Source of the DNA: Bacillus sp. SG-1
Lineage (GTDB): Bacteria; Bacillota; Bacilli; Bacillales; Bacillaceae_B
Direction: 5' to 3'
Assembly (NCBI RefSeq): GCF_000181495.1
Contig: NZ_ABCF01000011.1
Coordinates: 1-62,215 of the forward strand
Length of the DNA: 62,215 bases
The notes under the pieces: generated by a model
Told to the model about the DNA's origin: nothing
Databases searched by the model: none
What the model saw: the letters and a program-made list of their open reading frames with translations, nothing else
Shown: piece by piece, positions 43,762-52,941 of the stretch
Layout of the letters: each line of letters begins with the position of its first letter
How positions within the stretch are numbered: position 1 is the stretch's first letter
Translations under genes and position numbers: made by a program

Positions 43762-43801
43762 AAAAAAAGACGAGTCCACCACCACGAGGACTCGTCTTTT
43801 T
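43762..43801. terminator. Two-way terminator
   Basis: AAAAAAGACGAGTCC pairs with GGACTCGTCTTTTT between the convergent coiled-coil and PfpI genes. Confidence 0.88.
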
Positions 43802-43806
43802 CGTCT

Positions 43807-44328
43807 TTATTTTTCCATAACACTAATAAAATCTCTTAAGTAATCCGGCAGATCAGGCGGCCTTCTGCTGGATACGATGTTTCCGTCAATAAGCGAAGGT
43901 TCGTCAACCCATGTTGCGCCTGCATTCTCCATGTCATCTTTGATTCCAGGAGTGCTTGTCACTTTTTTGCCTTCAAGGATCTTTGCCGAAATCAACACCC
44001 AGCCGGCGTGGCATATCTGACCGATCGGCTTGTTGTCTTCATTCATTTTCCGGACAATCGAAAGCACTTCTTCATACCTTCTTAATTTATCCGGAGACCA
44101 TCCTCCAGGTACTAACAATGCATCGTAGTCATCAGGACTAATATCATGGAATGATACATCCGAAACAGCGGGCACGCCGTACTTACCTTTGTATTCATGG
44201 TCCTTCTTCTCACCAGCAAGATGAACCGTCGCCCCTTCTTCTCTCAGGCGAAGGACGGGATACCATAGTTCCAGGTCTTCGAAATCATCACTGACAAGCT
44301 GAAGAACTTTCTTATCTTTCAGTTTCAA
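43807..44328 (-). CDS. DJ-1/PfpI-family protein (general stress type)
   Basis: 173 aa from TTG at 44328, where AAAGGAGG is in place; longer in-frame ATGs have no site. A single PfpI domain: KKVLQLVSDDFEDLELWYP with the conserved Glu, DYDALLVPGG, the nucleophile elbow IGQICHAGWVLISA with Cys-His, and TWVDEPSLIDGNIVSSRRP. Relatives (YraA, YhbO, PfpI) act in stress defence, described as protease, deglycase or hydratase. It is about 75 bases from the upstream gene on the same strand. Confidence 0.9.
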   Translation of the reverse strand: MKLKDKKVLQLVSDDFEDLELWYPVLRLREEGATVHLAGEKKDHEYKGKYGVPAVSDVSFHDISPDDYDALLVPGGWSPDKLRRYEEVLSIVRKMNEDNKPIGQICHAGWVLISAKILEGKKVTSTPGIKDDMENAGATWVDEPSLIDGNIVSSRRPPDLPDYLRDFISVMEK

Positions 44329-44402
44329 TAGATTCGACCTCCTTTTATTGTTCTCCCTTTTATTTTCGGATACCAAAAGGCAGAATGCAAACTTCCCGGA
44401 TG

Positions 44403-44816
44403 TTAAAGGTTGTTTTTCGTAATATAGCGCCAGATTTCTTCTCCGATGAAACCCTGTAAATGGATCAACGTCTGATTCCACTTGATTCTGTAGTTCTCAT
44501 CCGTGACTCCTTGTGCAAGCTGAAGAATGCTTGAGGGCGGCAGCGGTTCCTCCAGTTTTTCAAATTGAAGCAGCGGCATATAATGTTCCAGGTCATCCTC
44601 TCCGGTTTTTTCAACTATGCCGGATCCTATTCCACGGGCGATAATTCCGTTTCCATTGCTGTAAAGGTACACCATGTCATTGGATTCAATATGGTTAATG
44701 AGGTACTTCCAAGGAGAATAATAGGCGGCGACTTTCTGTTCTTCGAGCATTTCCGCTTCATTACGGGGATTTTGAGATTTGTTTGTATTTACGAGGTAGG
44801 CTTTGGGCAAATTCAT
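44403..44816 (-). CDS. EVE/PUA-like domain protein, unknown
   Basis: 137 aa; AAGGAAG before the ATG. PKAYLVNTNKS, then SPWKYLINHIESNDMVYLYS and NGIIARGIGSG follow the strand order of EVE-type (PUA-like) domains, which bind modified bases in DNA or RNA. The match is by eye and weak beyond the first 80 residues. It may share a transcript with the PfpI gene downstream. Confidence 0.6.
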   Translation of the reverse strand: MNLPKAYLVNTNKSQNPRNEAEMLEEQKVAAYYSPWKYLINHIESNDMVYLYSNGNGIIARGIGSGIVEKTGEDDLEHYMPLLQFEKLEEPLPPSSILQLAQGVTDENYRIKWNQTLIHLQGFIGEEIWRYITKNNL

Positions 44817-45277
44817 TTCTTCCTTTCTTTAGTGGATTTGATAGGCAATGGAGTTGATCTTCGGGGAGAGAGAAAAGTGAGTTGGAGTTACATCGTTTCA
44901 TTTTGATAGGTACACCTCCTTTGTCTCCCTATTATAATCTTTAACGTGCATATACAAAAAACAAAAACCGTTAGAGAAAATTCGACAAATGAGAATGGAC
45001 TGCCTAAAAAGTGCCTCCTAGCATTTAAGAATGCCACTTAACTTCCAAATGCATGCAAGTCGTTGAAGAAGATGGATACCCACCACAGAATGAGCTTTAT
45101 ACTATGATGAAAACACACCTTTCAGAATTTGCGATTGTCAGGGATAGGGAATAGAATGATAAATAAGACTTTACGCTGTTGAAAATATGCAGGAATCATC
45201 TCTTAAATGAATTCCCTTTCTTAGGTAGAATGAAAGGTATTGAGGTAAAAACTGTTCAATATAGAAAGGAAGTTAAT
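44817..45277. other. Intergenic stretch with a small coding remnant
   Basis: On the plus strand 45053-45154 encodes a protein-like 33-aa piece (QVVEEDGYPPQNELYTMMK, then EFAIVRDRE and a stop) without a ribosome site, perhaps the 3' end of a lost gene. No other gene; the promoter of the SEC-C gene must lie near 45230. Confidence 0.35.
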
Positions 45278-46417
45278 ATGAATTTCTTAGAAAGAATTGA
45301 GGCCGCTCTCTTAAGTGATGACCCTTATATCCAGCACTATGCCGTTTCCATCTTACAGGACAGCCATCTTGCCACTCCAAGTACACTATTCATAGCTTTG
45401 GAAGCATACGACAGAAAGCTCCCCACTATTTTCCCCTCCACCATCCTGCCGCATATCGACTTTTTGCCTGTGGATGAAGACGGCGTATTAGAACTCATCT
45501 CCAGGTTAGAGAATGACAAGCGCAATAAGGGATGGTACCTTAACTTACTGAAGAATGCCGAAACCTCGGTCCTTCTTAAATATGGGGATCAATTAAGTGC
45601 TTACCTGGATGCTGAATTCCTGAAAGAACTGAGATCCCTTCCGGAGCTGGACGAAGAAGGTTTATTCATGAAACTGGCCAGTGTTGCGAATGATCTGGAT
45701 AACGGTATGCCTAGTCACACTCTTTTTCAGTTAGGAAAACGCATCGTCAAGGAAATGATTGATAGAGGTATCATTGAGGACTGGGAAGTAGAAAATGCAC
45801 TGAGTGAAATTTCAGAGTACTCATTTACGACATTCATCGGAATGTTTCAAATCTATATGGCTGGGGAGCTCCACACAGAGTCGGTAATTCCTGAACTCAT
45901 AAAACTTCTCAACAGGGACGATTCCGATGAAGCATTGGAAGAAATCTCTTCTGCCCTTATCAAGATCGGAACGGATGAAGTTGTCTTGGAGGCAGAAAAG
46001 ATCGCTCTTATTGAAGATTCTTTCATATACACTCTGGATGTGTTGGCGAAGATCAAATCAACTGAAGCAGAAAAAGCCTTGATGAGACTTTGGAATAAGA
46101 CTGAAGATATCACTATAAAGACAATCATTGCAGATGCTCTATGCCAGCACTTATCGGTAGAAGCAATCCCTCTGCTGGAAAAACAGATGGAAGAAGGATA
46201 TGACAGTCTCATGGCTGACCTTGAAGAATCCTTTTATGCAAACCTTGTACTCAATGGAATTGCTCACCCTGCTCTATATGAAATGAGAAAGAACCTGACT
46301 GAAAGAGAGAAAAGAATTAGAGATGCATTTTCACCAACTGTTAAAGAGGATAAAGTCGGACGGAACGACCCATGTCCTTGTGGCAGCGGAAAAAAATATA
46401 AGAAGTGTTGTTTATAA
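45278..46417 (+). CDS. HEAT-repeat protein with C-terminal SEC-C zinc motif
   Basis: 379 aa from the ATG at 45278 (AAAGGAAG upstream). Residues 1-340 are repeating helix pairs ([51 protein letters not shown]), a HEAT-like solenoid for protein binding. The last 20 residues are a SEC-C motif, [18 protein letters not shown], the zinc finger first seen at the SecA C-terminus, where it contacts SecB or ribosomes. This domain pair is seen in uncharacterised Bacillus proteins. It is a single gene with a terminator. Confidence 0.85.
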   Translation: MNFLERIEAALLSDDPYIQHYAVSILQDSHLATPSTLFIALEAYDRKLPTIFPSTILPHIDFLPVDEDGVLELISRLENDKRNKGWYLNLLKNAETSVLLKYGDQLSAYLDAEFLKELRSLPELDEEGLFMKLASVANDLDNGMPSHTLFQLGKRIVKEMIDRGIIEDWEVENALSEISEYSFTTFIGMFQIYMAGELHTESVIPELIKLLNRDDSDEALEEISSALIKIGTDEVVLEAEKIALIEDSFIYTLDVLAKIKSTEAEKALMRLWNKTEDITIKTIIADALCQHLSVEAIPLLEKQMEEGYDSLMADLEESFYANLVLNGIAHPALYEMRKNLTEREKRIRDAFSPTVKEDKVGRNDPCPCGSGKKYKKCCL

Positions 46418-46423
46418 ATTGAA

Positions 46424-46456
46424 GAAATCCAGTCCTGTTCGACTGGATTTCTTTAT
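46424..46456. terminator. Rho-independent terminator
   Basis: AAATCCAGTC pairs with GACTGGATTT around CTGTTC, followed by CTTTA. It ends the SEC-C gene. Confidence 0.8.
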
Positions 46457-46644
46457 TACCGTCATCAATCCGTATCTCTTAGTAAACGAACGGAGACATA
46501 ACATGACCATCAATTAATCCAGGAGTTCGGACGTACAACCGGTTCTCAAATTACTATAAAAAAATAGAAGTGAAAAAATAATTATTAGGAAGAATAGGAA
46601 TGCTATGGGGTTTAGCAGAGGGAGAAATAATAAGAAGAAGAATT

Positions 46645-46726
46645 CGGCAACTGGCTGGCATCGTCGATCAGACTGTAGCCCCTATAGTTTTGCGCCGCCA
46701 TCTTTCAATGACTTTGCCTTTCTCGA
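46645..46726 (-). ncRNA. c-di-GMP-I (GEMM) riboswitch without an evident gene downstream
   Basis: On the minus strand: CATTGAAAGATG tetraloop arm, GGCGCAAAACTATAGGGGC core (G in place of the usual A of GACGCAAA), then GATGCCAGCCAGTTGCC. It is very similar to the plus-strand copy at 47420. The 190 bases downstream on this strand, up to the SEC-C terminator, hold no frame with a ribosome site. Confidence 0.8.
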
Positions 46727-46749
46727 ATGTAATAACCATAAATTATTTA

Positions 46750-46878
46750 TTATCTAAATAGACGCCTGCGTGGGTTTTGAAGAACCTTAATATAAATGCG
46801 ATTCTCCTCGCACTTAAAGAACTTGATTCCAATGAGCTTTAATGGTGTGCCAATCTCTCTCATATAGAAACCAGGCAA
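46750..46878 (-). CDS. Small protein (42 aa), unknown
   Basis: TTG start with AAAGGGAGG seven bases upstream. Product: LPGFYMREIGTPLKLIG, then KFFKCEENRIYIKVLQ and a basic NPRRRLFR end followed by two stops. It could be a compact beta structure. The c-di-GMP-I riboswitch begins only 24 bases after its stop on the same strand, an odd order since the aptamer then lies in this gene's 3' region. No family recognised. Confidence 0.5.
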   Translation of the reverse strand: MPGFYMREIGTPLKLIGIKFFKCEENRIYIKVLQNPRRRLFR

Positions 46879-47064
46879 AGGATTACCTCCCTTTTACACT
46901 TTTTACATTACTTGTATAATTTCATGTTACTACCAATTAACAGAATAATCTACCAATTTTTAAATACAACTATCGACGGCAAATTCAGACAAATGCCCGC
47001 GAAATGACACTAATGGCCCCAGTTCACTTAATCATTAGGTAGACCCATGTCCAAGCCTCCAAAG

Positions 47065-47319
47065 TCATTTTGGCAATAACTTCCTGATCAATCTTGCCAC
47101 TGCGCCATAATTTTCATTTCGTTTTAGAGGTAATAAAACCACGCAAGCTCCCTGCCAATTCATCAACGTCCTACACTTGCAGTAAAACTTTCTGTCCTCC
47201 TTCAAAGATTGACCTATTGCTTTAATGTCTAATCCTTTTATAGCCGACCCCGCTATTAATTTTTGCAGCCCTAAATTATTGATCACCATATTTATTGGAA
47301 TTTCTCTATACATTATCAT
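47065..47319 (-). CDS. Doubtful 84-aa reading frame
   Basis: An 84-codon frame in the gene-poor 46.4-47.5 kb stretch (QKLIAGSAIKGLDIKAIGQ, then WQGACVVLLPLKRNENYG). The ribosome site is weak and no family is recognised. Its position between two riboswitches is the only reason for interest. It could be a remnant. Confidence 0.25.
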   Translation of the reverse strand: MIMYREIPINMVINNLGLQKLIAGSAIKGLDIKAIGQSLKEDRKFYCKCRTLMNWQGACVVLLPLKRNENYGAVARLIRKLLPK

Positions 47320-47419
47320 TGAGCAAAATGATTATTCCTAAAAGAATACCTTAATATACGAATTCAGGAGTATTTTCCTATTTATTACGGAAAGGAAAAT
47401 ATAAGAAAATAGTAATACC

Positions 47420-47523
47420 ATCGTACGAAAGGGCAAAATCATTGAAAAGTGACGACGCAAAACTATAGGGGCTAAAATCAACAGATGATGCCAGCCAGTT
47501 ACCGAATACATCCTCCGTACGAT
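47420..47523 (+). ncRNA. c-di-GMP-I (GEMM) riboswitch upstream of the 41-aa microprotein
   Basis: CATTGAAAAGTG tetraloop arm, GACGCAAAACTATAGGGGC core, then GATGCCAGCCAGTTACC. An outer helix is possible: ATCGTACG (47420-47427) with CGTACGAT (47516-47523). ATCCTCC at 47510-47516 can alternatively pair with the GGAGG ribosome site at 47539-47543 of the following gene, a simple way to switch translation. Confidence 0.85.
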
Positions 47524-47552
47524 TTATTACAATGTGTTGGAGGTTTTGAATC

Positions 47553-47678
47553 GTGAATTTAATCCATCGATTTTTTGCAGGTTATTATGCTATGCTTCTT
47601 GAGGATTGCCTGGATCAGGAATTAAAAGGAGATTTATCTCGAAAAATAAAATATCATGAATCTAAAATAAGCACCTGA
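47553..47678 (+). CDS. Microprotein (41 aa) under a c-di-GMP riboswitch
   Basis: GTG start with TTGGAGG nine bases upstream. Product: VNLIHRFFAGYYAMLLEDCL, then DQELKGDLSRKIKYHE and STOP after KIST. It shares GYxxxLLEdCLDxxLK and KIxYH with the 49-aa protein at 18240. Probably two amphipathic helices with one Cys; no membrane segment is long enough to be certain. The riboswitch ends 30 bases before the start and the terminator overlaps the stop, so this is a complete one-gene c-di-GMP-controlled unit. Confidence 0.7.
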   Translation: MNLIHRFFAGYYAMLLEDCLDQELKGDLSRKIKYHESKIST

Positions 47679-47697
47679 TTTTAGGTGCTTATTTTTA
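47669..47697 (+). terminator. Rho-independent terminator
   Basis: AAGCACCT and AGGTGCTT pair, followed by ATTTTTA. The stem includes the stop codon of the microprotein gene. Confidence 0.8.
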
Positions 47698-47766
47698 TAC
47701 CGTGATCCTATTTGCTCATTGACTGCCAGAAACGGGACTAAAGCACAAAACAAAAAGGCCCCCTTC

Positions 47767-48023
47767 ACCATAGAAGCAAGGACCAAAAAAAGTACCAGCA
47801 CCATGAGCTTATATAATAAGGGAAGAAATTTCCCTTATGGATGAAATATTGAGGAAAATAGGTCAAATAAGGGAAAAATCTTCCGCTATTAACTATAAAA
47901 ACATGAGAATTGGATTACTGAGCATGTTTAAAGGAAAATCCTTCCCTTATTTACCTCTCCCCAGCTAAATTCTGCAGTTTAACGGAAAAATTTCCCCTTA
48001 TTTAAAGTACCCTTCCTCTTCCC
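47767..48023 (-). repeat. Four-hairpin intergenic repeat, copy 2 (inverted)
   Basis: The reverse complement of this stretch matches 7549-7800 throughout. Read on the minus strand it holds GGGGAAATTTTTCC, AAGGGAAGGATTTTCCTTT, AGCGGAAGATTTTTCCC and the near-perfect ATAAGGGAAATTTCTTCC with CTTAT. No gene lies in 47698-48141. Confidence 0.8.
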
Positions 48024-48046
48024 TTGGTGACTTTCTCAATCCATAG

Positions 48047-48076
48047 TAAAAAAGCAGTCCGTTTTGGACTACTTTT
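48047..48076 (-). terminator. Terminator of the chromate transporter unit
   Basis: On the minus strand AAGTAGTCC pairs with GGACTGCTT, followed by TTTT, about 70 bases past the last chr gene. Confidence 0.75.
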
Positions 48077-48141
48077 CTGGTTTTGCAATCCAAAACTGAA
48101 CTACTTATTGCACTGCATGTGATCCTTTCTATTAGACGAAC

Positions 48142-48672
48142 CTATGCCAAAAACACCGCACCATAAACCAACGCTCCGCCAATCACGTAAACCGGATGGA
48201 CCTTCAGTCTTTCCAGTAGTACAAAGGCTGCGGTGGCCAAGATGATCGTTTGAATCCAGCCAATTCCTTCGTAAGAACTGGAGATGAATCCCCACGTCAT
48301 GACGCCCAGTAAAACGGCGATGGTCGGTTTGACAAGGTTGGTCATTTTCTTGACTCTTGGTGAACTTTTGAATTTCATAAGCAGGCTCAACAGAACGATC
48401 ATCAGAATCAATGATGGAGCGACGGTGGCAAATACTCCGACGATGCTTCCAAGGATTCCGCCCTGCTCATACCCGATATAACCGGCCATTTTTGTGGCAA
48501 TCGGTCCCGGAAGCCCGTTCGCCAAGGCCAAGACTTCACTGAATTCATTGACAGTCAGCCATCCATAGCGGTCGACGACTTCATTCTCAACAAGTGGAAT
48601 CGAAGCGGGACCGCCGCCATAACCGAGAATACCAGGAATAAAAAAGGCTAAAAAGATTTCCCAATAGATCAT
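48142..48672 (-). CDS. Chromate transporter, half-size CHR protein (first of two)
   Basis: A 176-aa single-domain (short-chain) CHR protein with about five to six helices. Motifs FFIPGILGYGGGPASIPLVE near the N-terminus and NGLPGPIATKMAGYIGYEQ. Short CHR proteins work as pairs and export chromate; the partner is the gene immediately upstream, whose stop overlaps this ATG by four bases. In B. subtilis the pair is YwrA/YwrB (ChrA/ChrB), next to the Lrp-type regulator YwrC and the GGT-like YwrD. The same four families occur here, with a peptide transporter placed between. Confidence 0.9.
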   Translation of the reverse strand: MIYWEIFLAFFIPGILGYGGGPASIPLVENEVVDRYGWLTVNEFSEVLALANGLPGPIATKMAGYIGYEQGGILGSIVGVFATVAPSLILMIVLLSLLMKFKSSPRVKKMTNLVKPTIAVLLGVMTWGFISSSYEGIGWIQTIILATAAFVLLERLKVHPVYVIGGALVYGAVFLA

Positions 48673-49232
48673 GAGGCTTTCACCTCTCTTTCAGGTATCT
48701 TTTTCTTTTTGCCAACCAGAGCGTAAACGAGCAGACCGCCGATTACGATTGCTGGATGAATGCCCATTAACTCGATAATGATCAGGCTTCCAATCAGAAT
48801 CCCGATGGTCACAGACCAGCCCAAGGCACCTCTTGATTTCATAATGAAATCCCAGGTTAGAACCCCAAGCATCACCCCGACCACCGGAACAACGGCACTC
48901 GCCATTCCCTGTACCCACGCTTTATCTTTATAAGCATTCAGGACATTCAGAAGTAAGATCATGAGAATAATCGTCGGAATGATGGTGGCCAGTACTGCAT
49001 TGATCATGCCGATGAGCCCTCCGACCCGCCAGCCGATATAACCGGCCATCTTTGTGGCAATCGGTCCCGGCATAGCATTACCCAAAGCAAGAACATCTGA
49101 AAAATCATCATCGTCCATCCATTTGTATTTCTCCACGACTTCTTTATGAACGAGGGGAATCGATGACGGCCCGCCGCCATATCCCAGGATTCCCACCCTG
49201 AAGAAAGCTAAAAATAATTGAAGTTGTTTCAA
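48669..49232 (-). CDS. Chromate transporter, half-size CHR protein (second of two)
   Basis: 187 aa, paralogue of the preceding protein (FFRVGILGYGGGPSSIPLVH, NAMPGPIATKMAGYIGWR). It ends with a Lys-rich cytosolic tail. In paired CHR systems the two halves insert with opposite topology. The start is at the ATG at 49232, about 120 bases after the gamma-glutamyltransferase gene, and co-transcription with it is likely. Confidence 0.9.
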   Translation of the reverse strand: MKQLQLFLAFFRVGILGYGGGPSSIPLVHKEVVEKYKWMDDDDFSDVLALGNAMPGPIATKMAGYIGWRVGGLIGMINAVLATIIPTIILMILLLNVLNAYKDKAWVQGMASAVVPVVGVMLGVLTWDFIMKSRGALGWSVTIGILIGSLIIIELMGIHPAIVIGGLLVYALVGKKKKIPEREVKAS

Positions 49233-49352
49233 GGTTTTATCACCCTCTTGTTGTTGGATATGCTCTTTATCAAATTGAGCATGACATCAAGCATTGAAGA
49301 AGGCAGGTTTAGTTTGCCCAACTTTCCCCTGCCTGATGTCCGGACATGATTC

Positions 49353-50966
49353 TTACCAAGCCGCAATAGCTCCATCTGTTCTCGACTCTGTGCCTCCCAT
49401 GAGTACACCAGTACCCTCATCTCTCCAAATGATTTGGCCCCTGCCAAACATTCCCTCGTCTGTGGCTGTCTGAATTTCATGTCCTTTTCTTGCCAGAGCC
49501 TGCGCGATATGTGTCGGGAAATTCGGCTCGACAAGAACTTTTCTCCCTTCGATCCACTGCCATCTTGGCGCATCAAGAGCTGACTGTGGGTTTAAATGAA
49601 AATCAATGGTGTTGCTGATTACCTGGAAGTGCCCCTGAGGCTGCATGTATCCGCCCATTACTCCGAACGGACCAACCGCTTTATCACCCTTCGTCAGGAA
49701 TCCAGGGATGATCGTATGATATGTCTTTTTGCCAGGCTTCAAGGCATTCGGGTGTTCAGGGTCCAGGGAAAAATCATGACCGCGGTTTTGCAGGCCGATA
49801 CCTGTGCCCGGGATGACGACCCCTGAGCCAAAGCCCATATAATTACTTTGAATGTATGAGATCATATTGCCTTCATCATCAGCTGCCGCCAAATAAACAG
49901 TACCCCCTTTAGGGATATCGTAAGCTTCCGGCGTGATGGCTTCGTCGCCGATCAACTCACGGCGTGCTGCTGCGTAACGGTCGGATAAGAGTTCATCTAC
50001 AGGTAAAGGCATATCTTCCTGCTCTGTAATGAATGCTTTTCCGTCCGTAAAGGCCAGCTTCATTGATTCGATTTGTTTGTGGTATGTATCGACTGCGTCT
50101 TTTTCCTGGAACTCGAAGCCTTTCGCAATGTTCATAGCCATTAACGCGACTAATCCCTGCCCATTCGGCGGGATTTCCCATACATCATAGCCTCTGTAAT
50201 CCGTTTTGATTGGATCAACCCATTGGGCGCGGTAGTCCTTTAGATCATCCGCTGATAAAAACCCGCCGTGCTCTTCCATGAAGGAGCCGATTTTGTCGGC
50301 AATTTCTCCGCGGTAGAAACTTTCAGCGTTTGTTTCAGCGATGGACTTCAATGTCGAAGCATGCCCCGGTGATGACCATACTTCACCGATCTGTGGTGCT
50401 TTCCCATCTGGAGCGAATGTTTCGAACCACGCTTTGAACTCATCACCGGTTAAAATTTGTTTGAATTTTTTATAAGCAAGTGACCAATACTTACCGAGAA
50501 TAGGTGTGAGCGGGTAGCCTTCCTCTGCCAAACGGATGGCAGGTTCCAGCGTTTCTTTTAGTGAAAGCTTTCCGAATTTCTCAGACAGTTCAGCCCATGC
50601 AGACGGGACGCCCGGAACCGTTACCGGAATGACACCGTGAACCGGCATTTTCTCATGGCCTTTTTCTTTCACTTTTTCGATAGAAATCGATTTAGGCGAA
50701 GGTCCGCTGGCATTCAAGCCGTGCAGCTTATCCTTCACCCATACTAGTGCGAATGCATCGCCGCCGATTCCATTTGAAGTCGGCTCGACAACCGTCAGTG
50801 CAGCGGCCGCTGCTATCGCGGCATCAATTGCATTGCCGCCGCGCTGTAATATTTCAAGCCCTGCCTGTGCCGCCAATGGCTGGGAAGTCGCGACCATTCC
50901 TTTTTTTGAAAAAACCGTATTTCGCTGTGAAGCATACGGGTGGTATAAAAAATCCATGTTCTCCAT
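49353..50966 (-). CDS. Cytoplasmic gamma-glutamyltransferase-like enzyme (YwrD type)
   Basis: 537 aa. Start overlaps the OppF-like stop (TAATG) with AGGAGG upstream. There is no signal peptide, unlike secreted Ggt. NPSNGIG-type core is ALTVVEPTSNGIGGDAFALV; the N-terminal nucleophile of the small subunit is the Thr in PKGGTVYLAAADDEGN, with downstream GSGVVIPGTGIGLQNRG. The family self-cleaves and transfers or hydrolyses gamma-glutamyl groups. Directly behind a peptide importer, the likely job is intracellular breakdown of imported glutathione or gamma-glutamyl peptides; that link is inference. Confidence 0.9.
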   Translation of the reverse strand: MENMDFLYHPYASQRNTVFSKKGMVATSQPLAAQAGLEILQRGGNAIDAAIAAAAALTVVEPTSNGIGGDAFALVWVKDKLHGLNASGPSPKSISIEKVKEKGHEKMPVHGVIPVTVPGVPSAWAELSEKFGKLSLKETLEPAIRLAEEGYPLTPILGKYWSLAYKKFKQILTGDEFKAWFETFAPDGKAPQIGEVWSSPGHASTLKSIAETNAESFYRGEIADKIGSFMEEHGGFLSADDLKDYRAQWVDPIKTDYRGYDVWEIPPNGQGLVALMAMNIAKGFEFQEKDAVDTYHKQIESMKLAFTDGKAFITEQEDMPLPVDELLSDRYAAARRELIGDEAITPEAYDIPKGGTVYLAAADDEGNMISYIQSNYMGFGSGVVIPGTGIGLQNRGHDFSLDPEHPNALKPGKKTYHTIIPGFLTKGDKAVGPFGVMGGYMQPQGHFQVISNTIDFHLNPQSALDAPRWQWIEGRKVLVEPNFPTHIAQALARKGHEIQTATDEGMFGRGQIIWRDEGTGVLMGGTESRTDGAIAAW

Positions 50967-51961
50967 TAATTCACAACCTCCTGTTCAACATGATGACAAG
51001 CTACAAAGTGATCTTTCTCGATCTCCCTCCACTCCGGTTTTGCTTGTTTGCAAAGATCTGTCGCGAGCGGACAGCGGGTATGGAATGGACAGCCTGAAGG
51101 AGGATTTGCCGGGTTCGGGATTTCCCCTGTCAACCGGATGCGGTCTTTCCTGGCTCCGACTTTCGGCCGCGGAATCGAAGAAAGCAGTGCTCTCGTATAA
51201 GGGTGAAGCGGGTTTGAATAAAGACGTTCAGATGAAGCCAGTTCAAATGTGTTTCCGAGGTACATGACCAGGACACGGTCGCAAAAGTAGCGGACAACCC
51301 CCAGGTCATGGGAGATGAACAGATAAGTCAAACCGTATTTTTCCTGTAGATTTTTCAAAAGCTTCAACACCTGCGCCTGTACGGAAACGTCCAGTGCTGA
51401 AACCGCCTCATCACATATGATAACAGAAGGATTCAACGCAATCGCGCGCGCAATCCCGATCCGCTGGCGCTGTCCACCGCTGAATTCATGAGGGTAGCGG
51501 TCAAAATGCTCTTCCTTAAGCCCGACTTCTTTTAAAAGATCGTACACTTTCTGTCTGCGTTCACTGCTTGAAAGATTGGTGTGCATGACGAACACTTCTT
51601 CCAGCGCATTACCGATTCGCTGTCTCGGATTCAAGCTTGCATATGGATCCTGGAAGATCATCTGCATTTCTTTTGTGAGTTCTTTTCGTTTGCTGCCGCT
51701 CAACCCTTGTATTTCATTGTTTTTATAAAAGACTTTGCCATTGGTGATGTCTTCGAGGCCGAGAATGGTGCGGCCCAGCGTTGACTTTCCGCACCCGGAT
51801 TCTCCGACGACCCCGATGCTTTCTCCTTCATAAACCTCCAAGCTGACATCTTCAACAGCTTTGACATGCCCTTGGACACGTTTCAGGAAACCTCCTTTAA
51901 TAGGAAAGTATTTCTGAACCCCGTCAAGTTTAAGTAGCGATTTTTTCTCGAGCACTTCCAT
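50966..51961 (-). CDS. Peptide ABC transporter ATP-binding protein, OppF/DppF-like
   Basis: 331 aa. Walker [11 protein letters not shown]-loop MIFQDPYASLNPRQRIG, signature FSGGQRQRIGIARA and Walker B VIICDEAVSALD. The C-terminal Opp-type extension contains Cys residues (PPSGCPFHTRCPLATDLC), an iron-sulfur or metal site seen in OppD/DppD proteins. CAGGAGG lies before the ATG, inside the end of the OppD-like gene (32-bp overlap). It pairs with OppD-like to power the importer. Confidence 0.93.
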   Translation of the reverse strand: MEVLEKKSLLKLDGVQKYFPIKGGFLKRVQGHVKAVEDVSLEVYEGESIGVVGESGCGKSTLGRTILGLEDITNGKVFYKNNEIQGLSGSKRKELTKEMQMIFQDPYASLNPRQRIGNALEEVFVMHTNLSSSERRQKVYDLLKEVGLKEEHFDRYPHEFSGGQRQRIGIARAIALNPSVIICDEAVSALDVSVQAQVLKLLKNLQEKYGLTYLFISHDLGVVRYFCDRVLVMYLGNTFELASSERLYSNPLHPYTRALLSSIPRPKVGARKDRIRLTGEIPNPANPPSGCPFHTRCPLATDLCKQAKPEWREIEKDHFVACHHVEQEVVN

Positions 51962-52934
51962 CCTCTTGCACCTCCTGAAGCCAGCATTTTACGCGGTGTG
52001 TTCCATTTACATCATATTCTTTTGGTGAATCTGTCTTACAGCAGTCCATTGCGAAAGGACAACGAGGGTGAAAACGGCATCCTGAAATCTGCTCATTCAA
52101 GTTCGGCAGTGATCCCGGGATTGCTTCTAATTCAAAAGATGGATCATCGACATCAGGTACTGAGCGGAGAAGCCCTTGCGTATACGGATGCTGAGGGCTG
52201 TTAAAAATGCTCTCGACATCGCCTTCTTCGACTTTCTCCCCTGCATACATGACCATAACCTTATCGGCAACTTCCGCTACAACCCCCATATCATGAGTGA
52301 CCATGATGACGCCCATGTTGAGGTCATCCTTGAGATCCTGAATCAGGTCAAGGATCTGTGCCTGGATCGTTACATCCAACGCAGTTGTCGGTTCATCGGC
52401 AATCAATAATTGCGGACGGCAAGCCAGAGCGATGGCAATCATGACACGCTGTCTCATCCCGCCGCTCAGTTCATGAGAATATTGATTCATCCGTTTCTCC
52501 GGGTATGGAATGCCGACCTGCTTTAACAGTTCGATTCCTTGTTTATGTGCTTCTCTTTTAGATATCTTTTTATGAAGCATGAGTGGCTCGCGCAATTGAT
52601 AGCCGATTGTCAACACAGGATTCAATGCGGTCATCGGCTCCTGAAAAATCATTGAAATCTCTTTCCCGCGGACTTTTCGCAGTGCCTCAGGCTTCAGCTT
52701 CGTTAAATCACGGCCGTCAAAATCGATCGATCCGTCTTTAATGTATCCGTTGCTTGGCAGCAGCCCCATCAATGATAGTGATGTGATACTTTTACCACAG
52801 CCGGATTCTCCGACGATACAGAGTGTTTCTCCCTTATCCACTGAAAAAGAGATACCCCGTACAGCTGATAGTTCCCCATCAGCCGTACGGAAAGCAGTAT
52901 TTAGATTCGATACAGATAGTAATTCTTTAGACAT
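51930..52934 (-). CDS. Peptide ABC transporter ATP-binding protein, OppD/DppD-like
   Basis: 334 aa. Walker [11 protein letters not shown]-loop [17 protein letters not shown], signature [14 protein letters not shown] and Walker [13 protein letters not shown], then the oligopeptide C-terminal domain with [17 protein letters not shown]. It forms a heterodimer with the OppF-like subunit. It follows the binding-protein gene by seven bases. Confidence 0.93.
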   Translation of the reverse strand: MSKELLSVSNLNTAFRTADGELSAVRGISFSVDKGETLCIVGESGCGKSITSLSLMGLLPSNGYIKDGSIDFDGRDLTKLKPEALRKVRGKEISMIFQEPMTALNPVLTIGYQLREPLMLHKKISKREAHKQGIELLKQVGIPYPEKRMNQYSHELSGGMRQRVMIAIALACRPQLLIADEPTTALDVTIQAQILDLIQDLKDDLNMGVIMVTHDMGVVAEVADKVMVMYAGEKVEEGDVESIFNSPQHPYTQGLLRSVPDVDDPSFELEAIPGSLPNLNEQISGCRFHPRCPFAMDCCKTDSPKEYDVNGTHRVKCWLQEVQEDGSAREKIAT

Positions 52935-52941
52935 TGTATCC

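Noticed and set aside
49229-49576. 115-codon minus-strand frame across the end of the GGT gene
   Set aside because: It overlaps the well-supported GGT in another frame, has biased composition and no ribosome site. The 120-bp gap it spans is ordinary intercistronic DNA.
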